Origin: DASZTV01 sp035548125
Lineage (GTDB): Bacteria; Actinomycetota; Actinomycetes; JAFAQI01
DNA: 64,000 nucleotides
Direction: 5' to 3'
NCBI GenBank assembly: GCA_035548125.1
Contig: DASZTV010000051.1
Coordinates: 1-64,000 of the forward strand
The notes under the pieces are model-generated. The model was not told the DNA's origin, made no database searches, and saw only the letters and a list, made by a program, of their open reading frames with translations. The stretch's first letter is position 1. Each line of letters starts with the position of its first letter. A program made the position numbers and the translations under genes. Below, one piece after another: positions 5,880 to 14,679 of the stretch.

Positions 5880-8606
5880 TCAGCCCAGCGAGTAGCGGGA
5901 AATCGCCTCGGCCGGGGTGTCCGGCTTGACCTCCCCGAGCCGCGCGAGCTCGGTGAGGGTGGCCAGCACGATGGACTGCGCGTCGACCGAGAAGTAGCGA
6001 CGCAGCGCCTCCCGGGTGTCCGAGCGCCCGAACCCGTCGGTGCCGAGGGAGGACCAGTCGCCGGGCACCCACTTCTCGATCTGGTCCGGTACGGCGCGCA
6101 TCCAGTCGCTGACCGCGATGACCGGACCGGGGGCGGCCTCGAGCTGCTGCGTCACCCACGGCAGCTGTTGCGGCGTGTCGCCGTCGGAGGCCGCGGCGAG
6201 CCGGTTGGCCTTGTCGCAGGCCAGCCCCTCACGCCTCAGCTCGGTCCAGGAGGTGACGCTCCAGACGTCGGCGGCAACCCCCCAGTCCGCAGCGAGCAGC
6301 CGCTGCGCGTCGAGGGCCCAGTGAATCGCGGTGCCGCTGGCCAGCAGCTGGGCACGCGGCGGCCCGCCGTTTTGCGACGCGATGTCGGGCGCGGGGGCGA
6401 ACCGGTACATGCCGCGCAGGACCTGGTCGGCGAGGTCAGGGAGCTCCGGGGCGGCCGGCTGCGGCTTCGGCTCGTTGTAGAGGGTCAGGTAGTAGAAGAC
6501 GTTGGTGTCCTCGCCCGGCTTGGCGTCGCCGTACATCCGGCGCAGCGCGTCATGCACGATGATCGCGAGCTCGTACGCGAACGCCGGGTCGTAGGCAACA
6601 CACGCCGGGTTGGTGGCCGCGAGCAGCAGCGAATGGCCGTCCTCATGCTGCAGACCCTCGCCGTTGAGCGTCGTACGGCCTGCAGTGGCACCGAGCAGGA
6701 ACCCGTTCGCGAGCTGGTCGGCCATCGCCCACATCAGATCGCCGGTCCGCTGGAACCCGAACATCGAGTAGAAGATGTAGATCGGGATCATCGGCTCGCC
6801 GTGCGTGGCGTAGGCCGAGCCCGCGGCGATGACGCTCGCCATCGATCCGGCCTCGCTGATCCCCTCGTGCAGGATCTGGCCCTGGGTGTCCTCGCGGTAG
6901 GACAGCAGCAGTTCGGCGTCGACCGGGTCGTAGCGCTGCCCGTGCGTGGAGTAGATCTTCGCGCTCGGGAACATCGCGTCCACGCCGAAGGTGCGCGCTT
7001 CGTCGGGGATGATCGGGACGAACCGCGGCCCGATGACCTTGTCCTTCATGAGGTCCTTGAGCAGCCGCACGAACGCCATCGTCGTGGCGACCTGCTGCTT
7101 GCCCGAACCCTTGCGGAACAGCTCGTAGACCTTGTCGCCCGGCAGCACCAGCGGCTTGGAACGATCCATCCGGTGGGGCAGGAAGCCGCCGAGCGCCCTG
7201 CGGCGTTCGAGCATGTACGAGATCTCGTCGCTGTCGGGTCCGGGGTGGTAGTACGGCGGCAGGTCGGCGTCGAGGGCGGAGTCGGGGATCTCGAGGTAGA
7301 GCCGGTCGCGGAATTCCTTCAGCTCGGGCTTGGTGAGCTTCTTCATCTGGTGGGTCGCGTTGCGCGCCTCGAAGTCCTTGCCCAGCGTCCATCCCTTGAT
7401 GGTGTGGGCGAGGATCACGGTCGGCTGCCCGACGTGGTCGCGCGCCGCCTTGAACGCGGCGTAGACCTTCCGGTAGTCGTGCCCGCCGCGCGACAACCGG
7501 GTGATCGCCTCGTCGGAGAGATGCTCCACCATCTTGCGCAGCCGCGGGTCGCGGCCGAAGAAGTCCTCGCGGATGAACGCCCCGTCGCTGACCGAGTACT
7601 TCTGGAACTGCCCGTCCGGCGTGGTGTTCATCGCGTTGACGAGGACGCCGTCGGCGTCCCGTGCGAGCAGCTCGTCCCACTCGCGGCCCCAGACCACCTT
7701 GATCACGTGCCAGCCGGCGCCGCGGAAGTAGGACTCGAGCTCCTGGATGATCTTGCCGTTGCCGCGCACCGGGCCGTCGAGCCGCTGCAGGTTGCAGTTC
7801 ACGACGAACGTCAGGTTGTCGAGCTCCTCGCGCGCGGCCACGCCGAGGGCGCCCAGCGACTCGACCTCGTCCATCTCGCCGTCGCCGAAGAACCCCCACA
7901 CGTGGCTGCGTGAGGTGTCCTTGATCTGGCGGTCGTGGAGGTAGCGGTTGAACCGCGCTTGGTAGATCGCCTGAAGCGGCGACAGGCCCATCGAGACGGT
8001 CGGGAACTCCCAGAAGTCCGGCATCAGGCGGGGGTGCGGGTACGACGAGAGACCGCCCCGGCTGATCTCCTGGCGGAAGCCGTCGAGCTGAGCGTCGCTC
8101 AGCCGCCCTTCGAGGAAGGCGCGGGCGTAGATGCCGGGGGAGCCATGACCCTGGATGTAGACCTGGTCGCCGGACTCGCCGCCCTCCTTGCCGCGGAAGA
8201 AGTGGTTGAACCCGACCTCGTACAGGCTCGCGCTGCTGGCGTAGGTCGCGATGTGGCCGCCGACGTTGGTGAGCGTGTTCGCGCGGCTGACCATGATCGC
8301 CGCGTTCCAGCGGATGTACGCGCGGATCCGCCGCTCGATGAACTCGTCGCCGGGGAACCACGGTTCGGCCTCGGCGGGGATGGTGTTGACGTAGTCGGTG
8401 GAGCGCAGGGCCGGCACCCCGACCTGGCGCTCCCGGGCCCGCTCGAGGAGCTTGAGCATGATGAACCGGGCGCGGCGGGCGCCGGCGGAGTCGATGACCG
8501 CGTCGAGGGAGTCCAGCCACTCCTGGGTCTCGCCGGGGTCGACGTCGGGGATCTGGCTGGGCAGGCCGTCGCTGATGACGGAGTAGCGGTTACGCCCTCT
8601 GGCCAC
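5880..8606 (-). CDS. aceE: Pyruvate dehydrogenase E1 component, homodimeric type
   Basis: This 908-residue protein is the thiamine-diphosphate-dependent decarboxylase of the pyruvate dehydrogenase complex, feeding acetyl groups to the lipoyl E2. The thiamine-binding region shows WGFFGDGEMDE followed by the metal-ligand part NLTFVVNCNLQRLDGPVRGN, and the conserved E1 stretches GHIATYASSASLYEVGFNHF and FYSMFGFQRTGDLMW are present. Length fits the usual 890-930. I place the start at GTG 8606, which has GAGGAGGT 5 bases upstream; a longer ATG version (8624) has no comparable site. The E2/E3 genes are not adjacent. It is divergent from DUF3052-ahpE, as in mycobacteria (aceE near Rv2239c-Rv2238c, from memory). 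Confidence 0.96.
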   Translation of the reverse strand: MARGRNRYSVISDGLPSQIPDVDPGETQEWLDSLDAVIDSAGARRARFIMLKLLERARERQVGVPALRSTDYVNTIPAEAEPWFPGDEFIERRIRAYIRWNAAIMVSRANTLTNVGGHIATYASSASLYEVGFNHFFRGKEGGESGDQVYIQGHGSPGIYARAFLEGRLSDAQLDGFRQEISRGGLSSYPHPRLMPDFWEFPTVSMGLSPLQAIYQARFNRYLHDRQIKDTSRSHVWGFFGDGEMDEVESLGALGVAAREELDNLTFVVNCNLQRLDGPVRGNGKIIQELESYFRGAGWHVIKVVWGREWDELLARDADGVLVNAMNTTPDGQFQKYSVSDGAFIREDFFGRDPRLRKMVEHLSDEAITRLSRGGHDYRKVYAAFKAARDHVGQPTVILAHTIKGWTLGKDFEARNATHQMKKLTKPELKEFRDRLYLEIPDSALDADLPPYYHPGPDSDEISYMLERRRALGGFLPHRMDRSKPLVLPGDKVYELFRKGSGKQQVATTMAFVRLLKDLMKDKVIGPRFVPIIPDEARTFGVDAMFPSAKIYSTHGQRYDPVDAELLLSYREDTQGQILHEGISEAGSMASVIAAGSAYATHGEPMIPIYIFYSMFGFQRTGDLMWAMADQLANGFLLGATAGRTTLNGEGLQHEDGHSLLLAATNPACVAYDPAFAYELAIIVHDALRRMYGDAKPGEDTNVFYYLTLYNEPKPQPAAPELPDLADQVLRGMYRFAPAPDIASQNGGPPRAQLLASGTAIHWALDAQRLLAADWGVAADVWSVTSWTELRREGLACDKANRLAAASDGDTPQQLPWVTQQLEAAPGPVIAVSDWMRAVPDQIEKWVPGDWSSLGTDGFGRSDTREALRRYFSVDAQSIVLATLTELARLGEVKPDTPAEAISRYSLG

Positions 8607-8775
8607 GTCCACCTCCTCGCCCATCCCGGGATCGGAACCGGCTGTGCCGGCACCTCCGACGCTACGCCCGAGGCCGCCAACACTTGCATTCCGGGCGGTG
8701 TACGGGTGGACTAACCGGACACGGGTCGCGGTTGATCGAGAACCGGGCCTCGAGCAGAGCAGGAGGTAACCCACG

Positions 8776-9207
8776 GTGAGCGCCACCGACGGCGGTGCAG
8801 CGCACGGCGTCGCGGACAAGCTGGGCATCACCGAGGGTGTGGTCGTCCAGGAGCTTGGCTGGGACGAGGACTGCGACGACGAGCTGCGGCAGCTGATCGC
8901 CGAGCGCGCCGGTTCGGAGCTGGTCGACGAGGACTATGACGATGTCGTCGACATCGTCCTGCTCTGGTGGCGCGAGGGCGACGGGGACCTGGTCGACGCT
9001 CTCGTCGACGCGCTGACCCCCCTGGCCGATCACGGCGTGATCTGGTTGCTTACGCCGAAGGCCGGCCGCGAGGGTCACGTCGAGCCCAGCGACGTCAGCG
9101 AGGCAGCACCGACGGCGGGACTGCAGCAGACGTCGAGCATCGCGGCCGCCGGGGACTGGAACGGCGCCCGCCTGGTCGCGCCGAAAGCGGCGCGGGCGAA
9201 GCGCTGA
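8776..9207 (+). CDS. DUF3052 family protein
   Basis: The 143-residue protein has GVADKLGITEGVVVQELGWD at the N-terminus and VIWLLTPKAGREGHVEPSDV in the core, both characteristic of DUF3052, an actinobacterial family of unknown function. It is strongly acidic in the first half. The GTG start has AGGAGGT 8 bases upstream. Its TGA overlaps the ahpE ATG (TGATG), so the two are translationally coupled; the same pair exists in M. tuberculosis (Rv2239c/Rv2238c, recalled). A link to peroxide defence is inferred from this coupling only. Confidence 0.9.
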   Translation: MSATDGGAAHGVADKLGITEGVVVQELGWDEDCDDELRQLIAERAGSELVDEDYDDVVDIVLLWWREGDGDLVDALVDALTPLADHGVIWLLTPKAGREGHVEPSDVSEAAPTAGLQQTSSIAAAGDWNGARLVAPKAARAKR

Positions 9208-9662
9208 TGATCGACGTCGGTCAACCGACGCCACTGTTCCAGCTGCGAGACCAGCACGGCGCCGAGCAGTCGCTCGCGGCCCGGGCCGGCGAGCGCAACG
9301 TGCTGCTGGTCTTCTACCCGTTCGCCTTCACCGGTGTCTGCAGCGGCGAGATGCTGGCCCTGCAGGAGCACGCCGGCGAGTGGGACGGCCTTGCCGCCGA
9401 CGTGCTGGCGGTCTCGTGCGACCCGGTCCCGTCCTTGCGCGCGTTCGCCGACAGCGCCGGCCTCGAGATTCCGCTGCTGTCGGACTTCTGGCCCCACGGC
9501 AAGGTTTCGAAGGCCTACGGCGCGTTCGACGACACCCTCGGGGCGGCCGGACGTGCGACGTACGTGATCGACAAGTCCGGGACGGTCCGCTGGACGGTCA
9601 GCAACGCGATCGCGGATGCCCGCGACATCAACGACTACCTGAAGGCCCTCACCGACCTCTAG
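9207..9662 (+). CDS. ahpE: Peroxiredoxin, AhpE type
   Basis: The 151-residue thiol peroxidase reduces hydroperoxides in the cytoplasm. PFAFTGVCSGE holds the PxxxTxxC active site with peroxidatic Cys45, the same position I recall for M. tuberculosis AhpE, and LLSDFWPHGKVSKAYG is typical of this branch. A second Cys lies in AVSCDPVP; AhpE members are usually one-Cys enzymes resolved by mycothiol/mycoredoxin, so the role of this Cys is open. The ATG at 9207 overlaps the DUF3052 stop and no other ribosome site is needed. Confidence 0.93.
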   Translation: MIDVGQPTPLFQLRDQHGAEQSLAARAGERNVLLVFYPFAFTGVCSGEMLALQEHAGEWDGLAADVLAVSCDPVPSLRAFADSAGLEIPLLSDFWPHGKVSKAYGAFDDTLGAAGRATYVIDKSGTVRWTVSNAIADARDINDYLKALTDL

Positions 9663-9682
9663 GCGCTGGTTGCGGACGGCTG

Positions 9683-11182
9683 TTACCTCGGTCGGAAGAG
9701 CGGGCAGTGTGAGGCCGGCAAGCCGAGCTTCGTGCGGAGTTGCGCGGCGTCGGACTGCCGCGCCTGATCGAATCGGTGAATCATCGGTCGCAGCTTCTCG
9801 AAGACATCCGGGCGTTCCGTGGCGGCGTCGATCGTCACGTCGTACGACTGCACGTTGCTGATGTAGTCCGCGGCGAGCGGTTCGATCGCTGCGGGAAAGC
9901 TGATCGTGCGGATCGAGGCCAGAAAGCTCTGGTCTGCCTCCTCCTGCGCTTTGAGGACCGACGGCGTCAGGAGGTCGTTGTGGCGAAGCGTGTTACTGAC
10001 GGCTATCCATTTCGCGGTACCCGCGTTGAGATCGGCAAGGTACTCGCGCGCTACCTCGCTCGCGTTCGCCGGCGGATCCTGGACGCATTGCGAAGCAGAG
10101 GTTGCAGGTCCGTGGTTCACGACGAAGACCTCGAGCACCAGGCCCGTGATGACCACGGCGTGAGCCAGGATGTTCGCGGCCCGCAGCCGCTTCACCTTCG
10201 TCGAGGTTGACGACGGAGCAGGGGAGGCTGTCTCGCTGAGGAGTTGTCGGACCTCCGCGTCGACGACTACGCCATCGCGCAGCAACCATCCGGCGAGGTG
10301 GGCGCGCGCGTCGCGGCCACCTTTTCGGAAGGTCCCGAGCGCGATCCGTACCGGCTTCGCAGCGTCCGGACCTGCGACGTAAAGGCTGCGGGGCAGCGGT
10401 CGGCTCTTTCTGCTGCGACGCGCGATGACATGCGCCTCGGTCGCGGTATCGAGCCGGAACGTGTGACGGACTCCCCACGTCCGGTAGGTGACCACCGGTC
10501 CGTCGATCTGCTGCCGGAACGCGGCTGCGAGCGCGGGGAAGAGCAACAGCGGGATGCCGGTCGCCAAGGTCCGCGCGTACTCGTGGGTGATGCCGGCAAG
10601 GCTCACTGACAGGAGCCCGGTGAGTGCGTAGGCAATCGTGTGGGTCGCCGGAACCGTGAGGTCGTGGTGGTCGCGGCCGTCGCAGTCGAACGGGGTGGCC
10701 CAGGTGTCGGGGCGGAGGGGGTCGCTTGCGGGCCGGGCGGTCGCGGGGAACCCGGCGGGGTCCCAGGCGGCGGGCGGGCGAGCCTCGACCGGTCCCCACG
10801 CGACGTCGGTCGGTGCATCGGGCCGGTTGTCGGCGGCACCGGGCAATGCTGGAGTCGCGTGCCGCCGGATTCGCGGCCGCAGCACAAGCGCCCGCCCGGT
10901 GCCGTAGACCATTGCTGCGCAGAGCAGGTACCCGCCACCGTCGCTGACACGTTCCGACGCGGCCTGCGCCAGGACAAACCCGCCGATGGTGACGAGCGCC
11001 GCGACCACGGCCTCGAAGGCGATCCACCGGTTGTTCAGGCGCCGGTACGCCCACCACAGGTATGGCCCCGCGGTGAAGCCGAGCAGTAGTGGTGACAGCG
11101 CCCAGAGGACGCTGCCAACCGTCGCAAGTCGTGTGCCCTGTCGGGCCGACGACGCTCGCGACGGCGTCGTGGTGACAGACAC
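9683..11182 (-). CDS. Multi-pass membrane protein of unknown function
   Basis: The 499-residue product has an N-terminal pair of hydrophobic helices (VLWALSPLLLGFTAGPYLWW; ALVTIGGFVLAQAA), a third at YLLCAAMVYGTG, a second pair near residues 185-230, a soluble central domain, and another helix (AHAVVITGLVLEVFVV) before a roughly 130-residue exported or cytoplasmic tail with two Cys. GTG at 11182 is chosen for GGGGAGC 7 bases upstream. It converges on ahpE with 20 bases between stops. I recognise no domain. Confidence 0.75.
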   Translation of the reverse strand: MSVTTTPSRASSARQGTRLATVGSVLWALSPLLLGFTAGPYLWWAYRRLNNRWIAFEAVVAALVTIGGFVLAQAASERVSDGGGYLLCAAMVYGTGRALVLRPRIRRHATPALPGAADNRPDAPTDVAWGPVEARPPAAWDPAGFPATARPASDPLRPDTWATPFDCDGRDHHDLTVPATHTIAYALTGLLSVSLAGITHEYARTLATGIPLLLFPALAAAFRQQIDGPVVTYRTWGVRHTFRLDTATEAHVIARRSRKSRPLPRSLYVAGPDAAKPVRIALGTFRKGGRDARAHLAGWLLRDGVVVDAEVRQLLSETASPAPSSTSTKVKRLRAANILAHAVVITGLVLEVFVVNHGPATSASQCVQDPPANASEVAREYLADLNAGTAKWIAVSNTLRHNDLLTPSVLKAQEEADQSFLASIRTISFPAAIEPLAADYISNVQSYDVTIDAATERPDVFEKLRPMIHRFDQARQSDAAQLRTKLGLPASHCPLFRPR

Positions 11183-11320
11183 GCGCTTGCTCCCCGAGAC
11201 GTGGGCTCCCTGAAGTATCGAGAGGGCAGCGGATCCTTGGAATGGCACTTTCGGGCCATTTCCGCCGTGGCTACGTGCGTGATCTGCGGCGGACGGCCCG
11301 GCTCGTATCCTTCATCGGTC

Positions 11321-11394
11321 GGTCCTATAGCTCAGTTGGCTAGAGCACCTCGCTTACAACGAGGGGGTCGCAGGTTCGAGTCCTGCTGGGACCA
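11321..11394 (+). tRNA. tRNA-Val (anticodon TAC)
   Basis: The 74-base sequence folds as a canonical cloverleaf: acceptor GGTCCTA/TGGGACC, D arm GCTC/GAGC, anticodon stem CCTCG/CGAGG with loop CTTACAA (anticodon TAC at 11355-11357), T arm GCAGG/CCTGC with loop TTCGAGT, discriminator A. CCA is not encoded. TATCCT at 11306-11311 could be its -10 element. The downstream methyltransferase ATG lies only 10 bases after its 3' end. Confidence 0.97.
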
Positions 11395-11404
11395 CTTGAA
11401 GCTC

Positions 11405-12262
11405 ATGAAACGAACCCGCCTACGGCGTCGGGCCCTCGCACCGGCCGCGCCGGCACAGCAGGGCGCCCACCCGTGCCGCGCGTGCGGTGCGTCGGGCACC
11501 CGCCGTCGCGTGGTCACGAACCGGCGGAGCGGTGAGTCGCTCACGGTTCGGATCTGCGGCGAGTGCGGCCACGTCGCGATCCCGAAGAACGTGCACGACT
11601 ACGTCGCGGAGACCGCTTCGGTCGTCGACTTCGGCACGCAGCTCAAGCCCCGACATGGCACGGAGGACACGCCGGGCCGCGAGTACGCGATGGCGAACCT
11701 CGGCATCACGGTGCTCGATCGCCGCCCGGTTGACGTCCTCGTGTACGGCGCCGGGAAGAGCATCGACAATCGTCACATCGGCACGCTCGAAGCGGTCGGC
11801 ACGGTCGCGATCGGGGACGTCGTACGAGTCCGCGACGACGTCGATTTCGTGGACACGACGGTCCCGGCTTCGCGGACGTTCGACGTCGTCGTCGCCTGCG
11901 AGGTGATCGAGCACTTCGTGAAGCCGCGCGCCGACTTCCCCCGGCTGTTCGAGCACGTCGCGGCGGACGGGCTGTTGATCTGCTCGACCAACATCTACGA
12001 CGGTGGCGACCTGTCGCGGCAGGGCTACATCTACGAGCGCGGTCACGTGTCCTACTACACGCCGAAGGCGCTGCGGGCGATCGCCCGGGAAAACGGCATC
12101 CACGTGGACTTCCGGGTGCCGCTGTCGGCGACCGGTCAGGCCGGCCCGCGCAAGCGCTACGTGTTCTTCTCCCGCAGCCTTGCGGTCATGGAGGCGCTGA
12201 GCGACTTCTTCGGGCAGACGATGTACGCACCGTCTGAACCGCCCGCCCCGCGCCGCTCGTAG
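11405..12262 (+). CDS. Zinc-ribbon class I SAM-dependent methyltransferase, paralog 1
   Basis: The 285-residue protein has an N-terminal four-Cys knuckle (CRACG, then CGECG about 30 residues later, residues about 26-60) followed by a Rossmann methyltransferase domain. DVLVYGAGKSIDN takes the place of the usual SAM motif I, and FDVVVACEVIEHF plus GLLICSTNIYDGG are typical of Methyltransf_23-type enzymes. ATG 11405 is the first start after tRNA-Val and has only a weak GAAG site; transcription probably comes through the tRNA gene. The neighbour at 12321 is a close full-length paralog. Substrate unknown; resemblance is to small-molecule or glycan C/O-methyltransferases with N-terminal zinc sites. 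Confidence 0.8.
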   Translation: MKRTRLRRRALAPAAPAQQGAHPCRACGASGTRRRVVTNRRSGESLTVRICGECGHVAIPKNVHDYVAETASVVDFGTQLKPRHGTEDTPGREYAMANLGITVLDRRPVDVLVYGAGKSIDNRHIGTLEAVGTVAIGDVVRVRDDVDFVDTTVPASRTFDVVVACEVIEHFVKPRADFPRLFEHVAADGLLICSTNIYDGGDLSRQGYIYERGHVSYYTPKALRAIARENGIHVDFRVPLSATGQAGPRKRYVFFSRSLAVMEALSDFFGQTMYAPSEPPAPRRS

Positions 12263-12320
12263 CGAGGCGGTTGGCAAAAGTCCGTGTCAACCCCCGCCGT
12301 ACGGGGAACGTTGAGACGAC

Positions 12321-13247
12321 ATGACCCAGATGCTCGCCAGGATCCTCCGGTCAGAGCCGGAGGCGGACCCCCGCGCGGCGCGGAAGTGCCTTGTGTGCGG
12401 AGCGCCCGAGACCAGGCGCAAGAACGTCACCAACCGCCGGAGCGGCAAACACGTGGCTGTACGCACGTGCGAGCGCTGCGGCTACGTGTCCGTCCTCGAC
12501 AACTTCCACGACTACAAGACCAGCAAGTCCACCGAGGACCTGGGCGGCCAGGCCGCACGTTGCGGGACGCTCGACACGACCGGCCGGGAGTTCGGCATGG
12601 CCAAGCTGGCCGTCGACGTCCTCAACCGCAACCGGATCGACGTACTGGTCTACGGCGCCGGTCGAAGCCTCGACAACCTCCACATCGAGAAGCTGCCGAA
12701 GGTGCGGCGGGTCGCGATCGGCGACATCATGAAGATCCGCGATGACGCGGACTTCATCGACACGACCAAGCCGGCGACCGAGACGTTCGACGTGGTCGTG
12801 GCGTGCGAGGTGATCGAGCACTTCACGCGTCCACGTGAGGACTTCGCGAAGCTGTTCGGATTCGTGCACCGCGCCGGCCTGTTGGTCTGCTCGACCAACA
12901 TCTATGACGGCGGGAACCTCAACCGCCAGGGGTACATCTTCGGGCGAGGGCACGTCTCGTACTACACGCCGGAGTCGCTCCGCGCGATCGCCAAGGCCAA
13001 CGGGATGCACGTCGACTTCCGAGTGCCTCTGGCGAGCACCGGCTCAGCCGGGCCTCGCAAGCGCTATGTGATCTTCTCCCACTCCGCCATCGTGATGGAG
13101 GCGGTCAGCGACTACTTCGGCCGAACGATGTACGCGCCCTCGGAGCCGCCGGTGCGGCGGAAGGTCAAGTCGCGCGCGGCTCGTCCGTTGCGACCGGTTC
13201 CTGGTGGGGTTGGCCGAGGAGGTATGACCCCCACCGCCCAGGGATGA
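12321..13247 (+). CDS. Zinc-ribbon class I SAM-dependent methyltransferase, paralog 2
   Basis: The 308-residue protein repeats the architecture of its upstream neighbour: CLVCG and CERCG in the N-terminal knuckle, TNRRSGKHVAVRTC, DVLVYGAGRSLDN at the SAM site, FDVVVACEVIEHFTRP, and a near-identical C-terminal half (GHVSYYTPESLRAIAKANG, GRTMYAPSEPP). By eye most positions are shared, so the pair is a tandem duplication that has had time to diverge. It adds a basic, Gly-rich tail of about 25 residues, which is the part overlapping the convergent gene by 83 bases. Substrate unknown. Confidence 0.8.
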   Translation: MTQMLARILRSEPEADPRAARKCLVCGAPETRRKNVTNRRSGKHVAVRTCERCGYVSVLDNFHDYKTSKSTEDLGGQAARCGTLDTTGREFGMAKLAVDVLNRNRIDVLVYGAGRSLDNLHIEKLPKVRRVAIGDIMKIRDDADFIDTTKPATETFDVVVACEVIEHFTRPREDFAKLFGFVHRAGLLVCSTNIYDGGNLNRQGYIFGRGHVSYYTPESLRAIAKANGMHVDFRVPLASTGSAGPRKRYVIFSHSAIVMEAVSDYFGRTMYAPSEPPVRRKVKSRAARPLRPVPGGVGRGGMTPTAQG

Positions 13248-13830
13248 TCTTTCGCCGCGCAACCCGCGGCACCGGCACGTGGCGGCCGTCCATCGTGTCG
13301 AGGATCTTGTCCCGCAGCGCATCGAGCCGGAACAGCAAGGCGTTGTGCAAATGCGGATGCGGCCGGGTCGGCGCGTGCGCGAGCGCGTCCGCATAGCTCG
13401 TCGCGAGGTAGCTGAGCTCGGCTGGGTCGAGCGCCTTCTCCAGGTCGCCCACGATGCGGAGCTGCACGTCACGGTATTCCGCCGCCAGCTCGCTGAGCCG
13501 GTCACGCAGCAGCTGCGACGACAGGTTCGCGGCGAGCACGTCGCCGCTGTGCAGCCGCTCGGTGATCCGCAACGTGCGGTTCAGCCTCGCGACCACTTCG
13601 CGATCCTGGTCGAGCGCCTTCGCGCCCTCGGGCAGCCGGCGCTTCGCGACCGGGTAGATGGCGTGCTCGAACGCCGCAATGTGGGCGGACAGCCACACCA
13701 CGGCTTCCAGATGCCTGCCCGCGACGTCCTCGAGGAGGCGCGCGGCCTCGTCGTGGGCCCTGCAGAGCGTCGCCCGAAGATCACCTTCGACCGCGTCCTT
13801 GCTCATCGGCCCTTCCGCTGCTGCTCGCAT
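13165..13830 (-). CDS. Hemerythrin-like helical protein
   Basis: The 221-residue product is all-helical, with His at 26, 50 and 56 and Glu55 (AHDEAARLL, HIAAFEHAIYPVA) in the spacing of hemerythrin HHE domains, which carry a diiron or other metal centre. The second His-containing half is less clear (HPHLHNALLF), so metal binding is likely but not certain. ATG 13830 has GGAGGT 4 bases upstream; ATG 13806 with GGAAGG is an alternative. Its last 27 codons lie opposite the tail of methyltransferase 2. Confidence 0.6.
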   Translation of the reverse strand: MRAAAEGPMSKDAVEGDLRATLCRAHDEAARLLEDVAGRHLEAVVWLSAHIAAFEHAIYPVAKRRLPEGAKALDQDREVVARLNRTLRITERLHSGDVLAANLSSQLLRDRLSELAAEYRDVQLRIVGDLEKALDPAELSYLATSYADALAHAPTRPHPHLHNALLFRLDALRDKILDTMDGRHVPVPRVARRKIIPGRWGSYLLGQPHQEPVATDEPRAT

Positions 13831-13923
13831 CGCGACCTCCACGGCGACGATTCCCCGTCTATCGATCTCCCACGCGTGCGACCGGCATTTGGTTCGACGG
13901 CGCTGTGCTGATGAGATCGAACG

Positions 13924-14679
13924 ATGGCGCTCGGACTGCCCGACGGGGTTACCGCATGTCTGTTCGATCTCGACGGGGTGCTGACGGACACCGCAGCGGT
14001 GCACCAGGCGGCGTGGAAGTCGGCGTTCGACGCCTTCCTTTCGCGGCGCGACGGGCTGCACTACACGCCGTTCACGCAGGAGGACTACCTGGCCTACGTC
14101 GACGGCAAGCCGCGCACGGACGGGGTGCGCGACTTCCTCGCCAGCCGGGGCATCGTGCTGCCGGAGGGCAACCCCGATGACCCTCCGGGTGACGGCACCG
14201 TCAACGCGCTGGGCAACACGAAGAACGCCGACCTGGTGGAGCGGATCCGCTCCGGCGGCGTAGAGGTGTTCCGCGGCTCGGTCCGCTACCTGAAGGCGGC
14301 GAGTGACGCCGGCCTCCGGCGTGCGGTGGTTTCATCCAGCGCGAACACTGCCGATGTACTTCGGGTGACAGGTCTCGAGCGCTACGTCGAGCTGCGCGTC
14401 GACGGGGTGACCATCCGGGAGGAGAAGCTCGCCGGAAAGCCGGCGCCGGATACCTTCGTGCGGGCGGCCGAGCTGCTGGGGGTGCGGCCGGCGCAAGCGG
14501 CCGTCTTCGAGGACGCGATCGCCGGCGTACAGGCGGGCCGTGCCGGGCACTTCGGGGCTGTCGTAGGAGTGGACCGGGTCGGCCAGGCCGCCGCACTGCA
14601 GGAGAACGGGGCAACGGTCGTCGTGAGCGACTTGGCGGAGCTGCTCGACGGCGCGGTCGCCGCGGGAGCGGGCGCGTGA
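13924..14679 (+). CDS. pgmB: Beta-phosphoglucomutase family HAD hydrolase
   Basis: The 251-residue HAD protein has the nucleophile motif FDLDGVLTDT (Asp15 nucleophile, Asp17 acid/base), VVSSSANT as motif II, the motif III lysine in KLAGKPAPDTF, and FEDAIAGVQAG as motif IV, all in the beta-phosphoglucomutase pattern. It would turn beta-glucose 1-phosphate into glucose 6-phosphate. Its TGA overlaps the GTG of the GH65 phosphorylase (GTGA), whose product is expected to be beta-glucose 1-phosphate; the pairing supports the mutase call over a general sugar phosphatase. Confidence 0.9.
   Translation: MALGLPDGVTACLFDLDGVLTDTAAVHQAAWKSAFDAFLSRRDGLHYTPFTQEDYLAYVDGKPRTDGVRDFLASRGIVLPEGNPDDPPGDGTVNALGNTKNADLVERIRSGGVEVFRGSVRYLKAASDAGLRRAVVSSSANTADVLRVTGLERYVELRVDGVTIREEKLAGKPAPDTFVRAAELLGVRPAQAAVFEDAIAGVQAGRAGHFGAVVGVDRVGQAAALQENGATVVVSDLAELLDGAVAAGAGA

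Noticed and set aside
5160..7913. 917-codon rightward open frame opposite aceE and the unknown Cys protein
   Set aside because: Antisense shadow typical of GC-rich DNA; composition is Arg/Val/Asp-rich without domains, while aceE on the other strand is unmistakable.
11321..13247. tRNA-Val as an integration site with the methyltransferases as island cargo
   Set aside because: No integrase, no direct repeat of the tRNA 3' end downstream, and codon use looks native.
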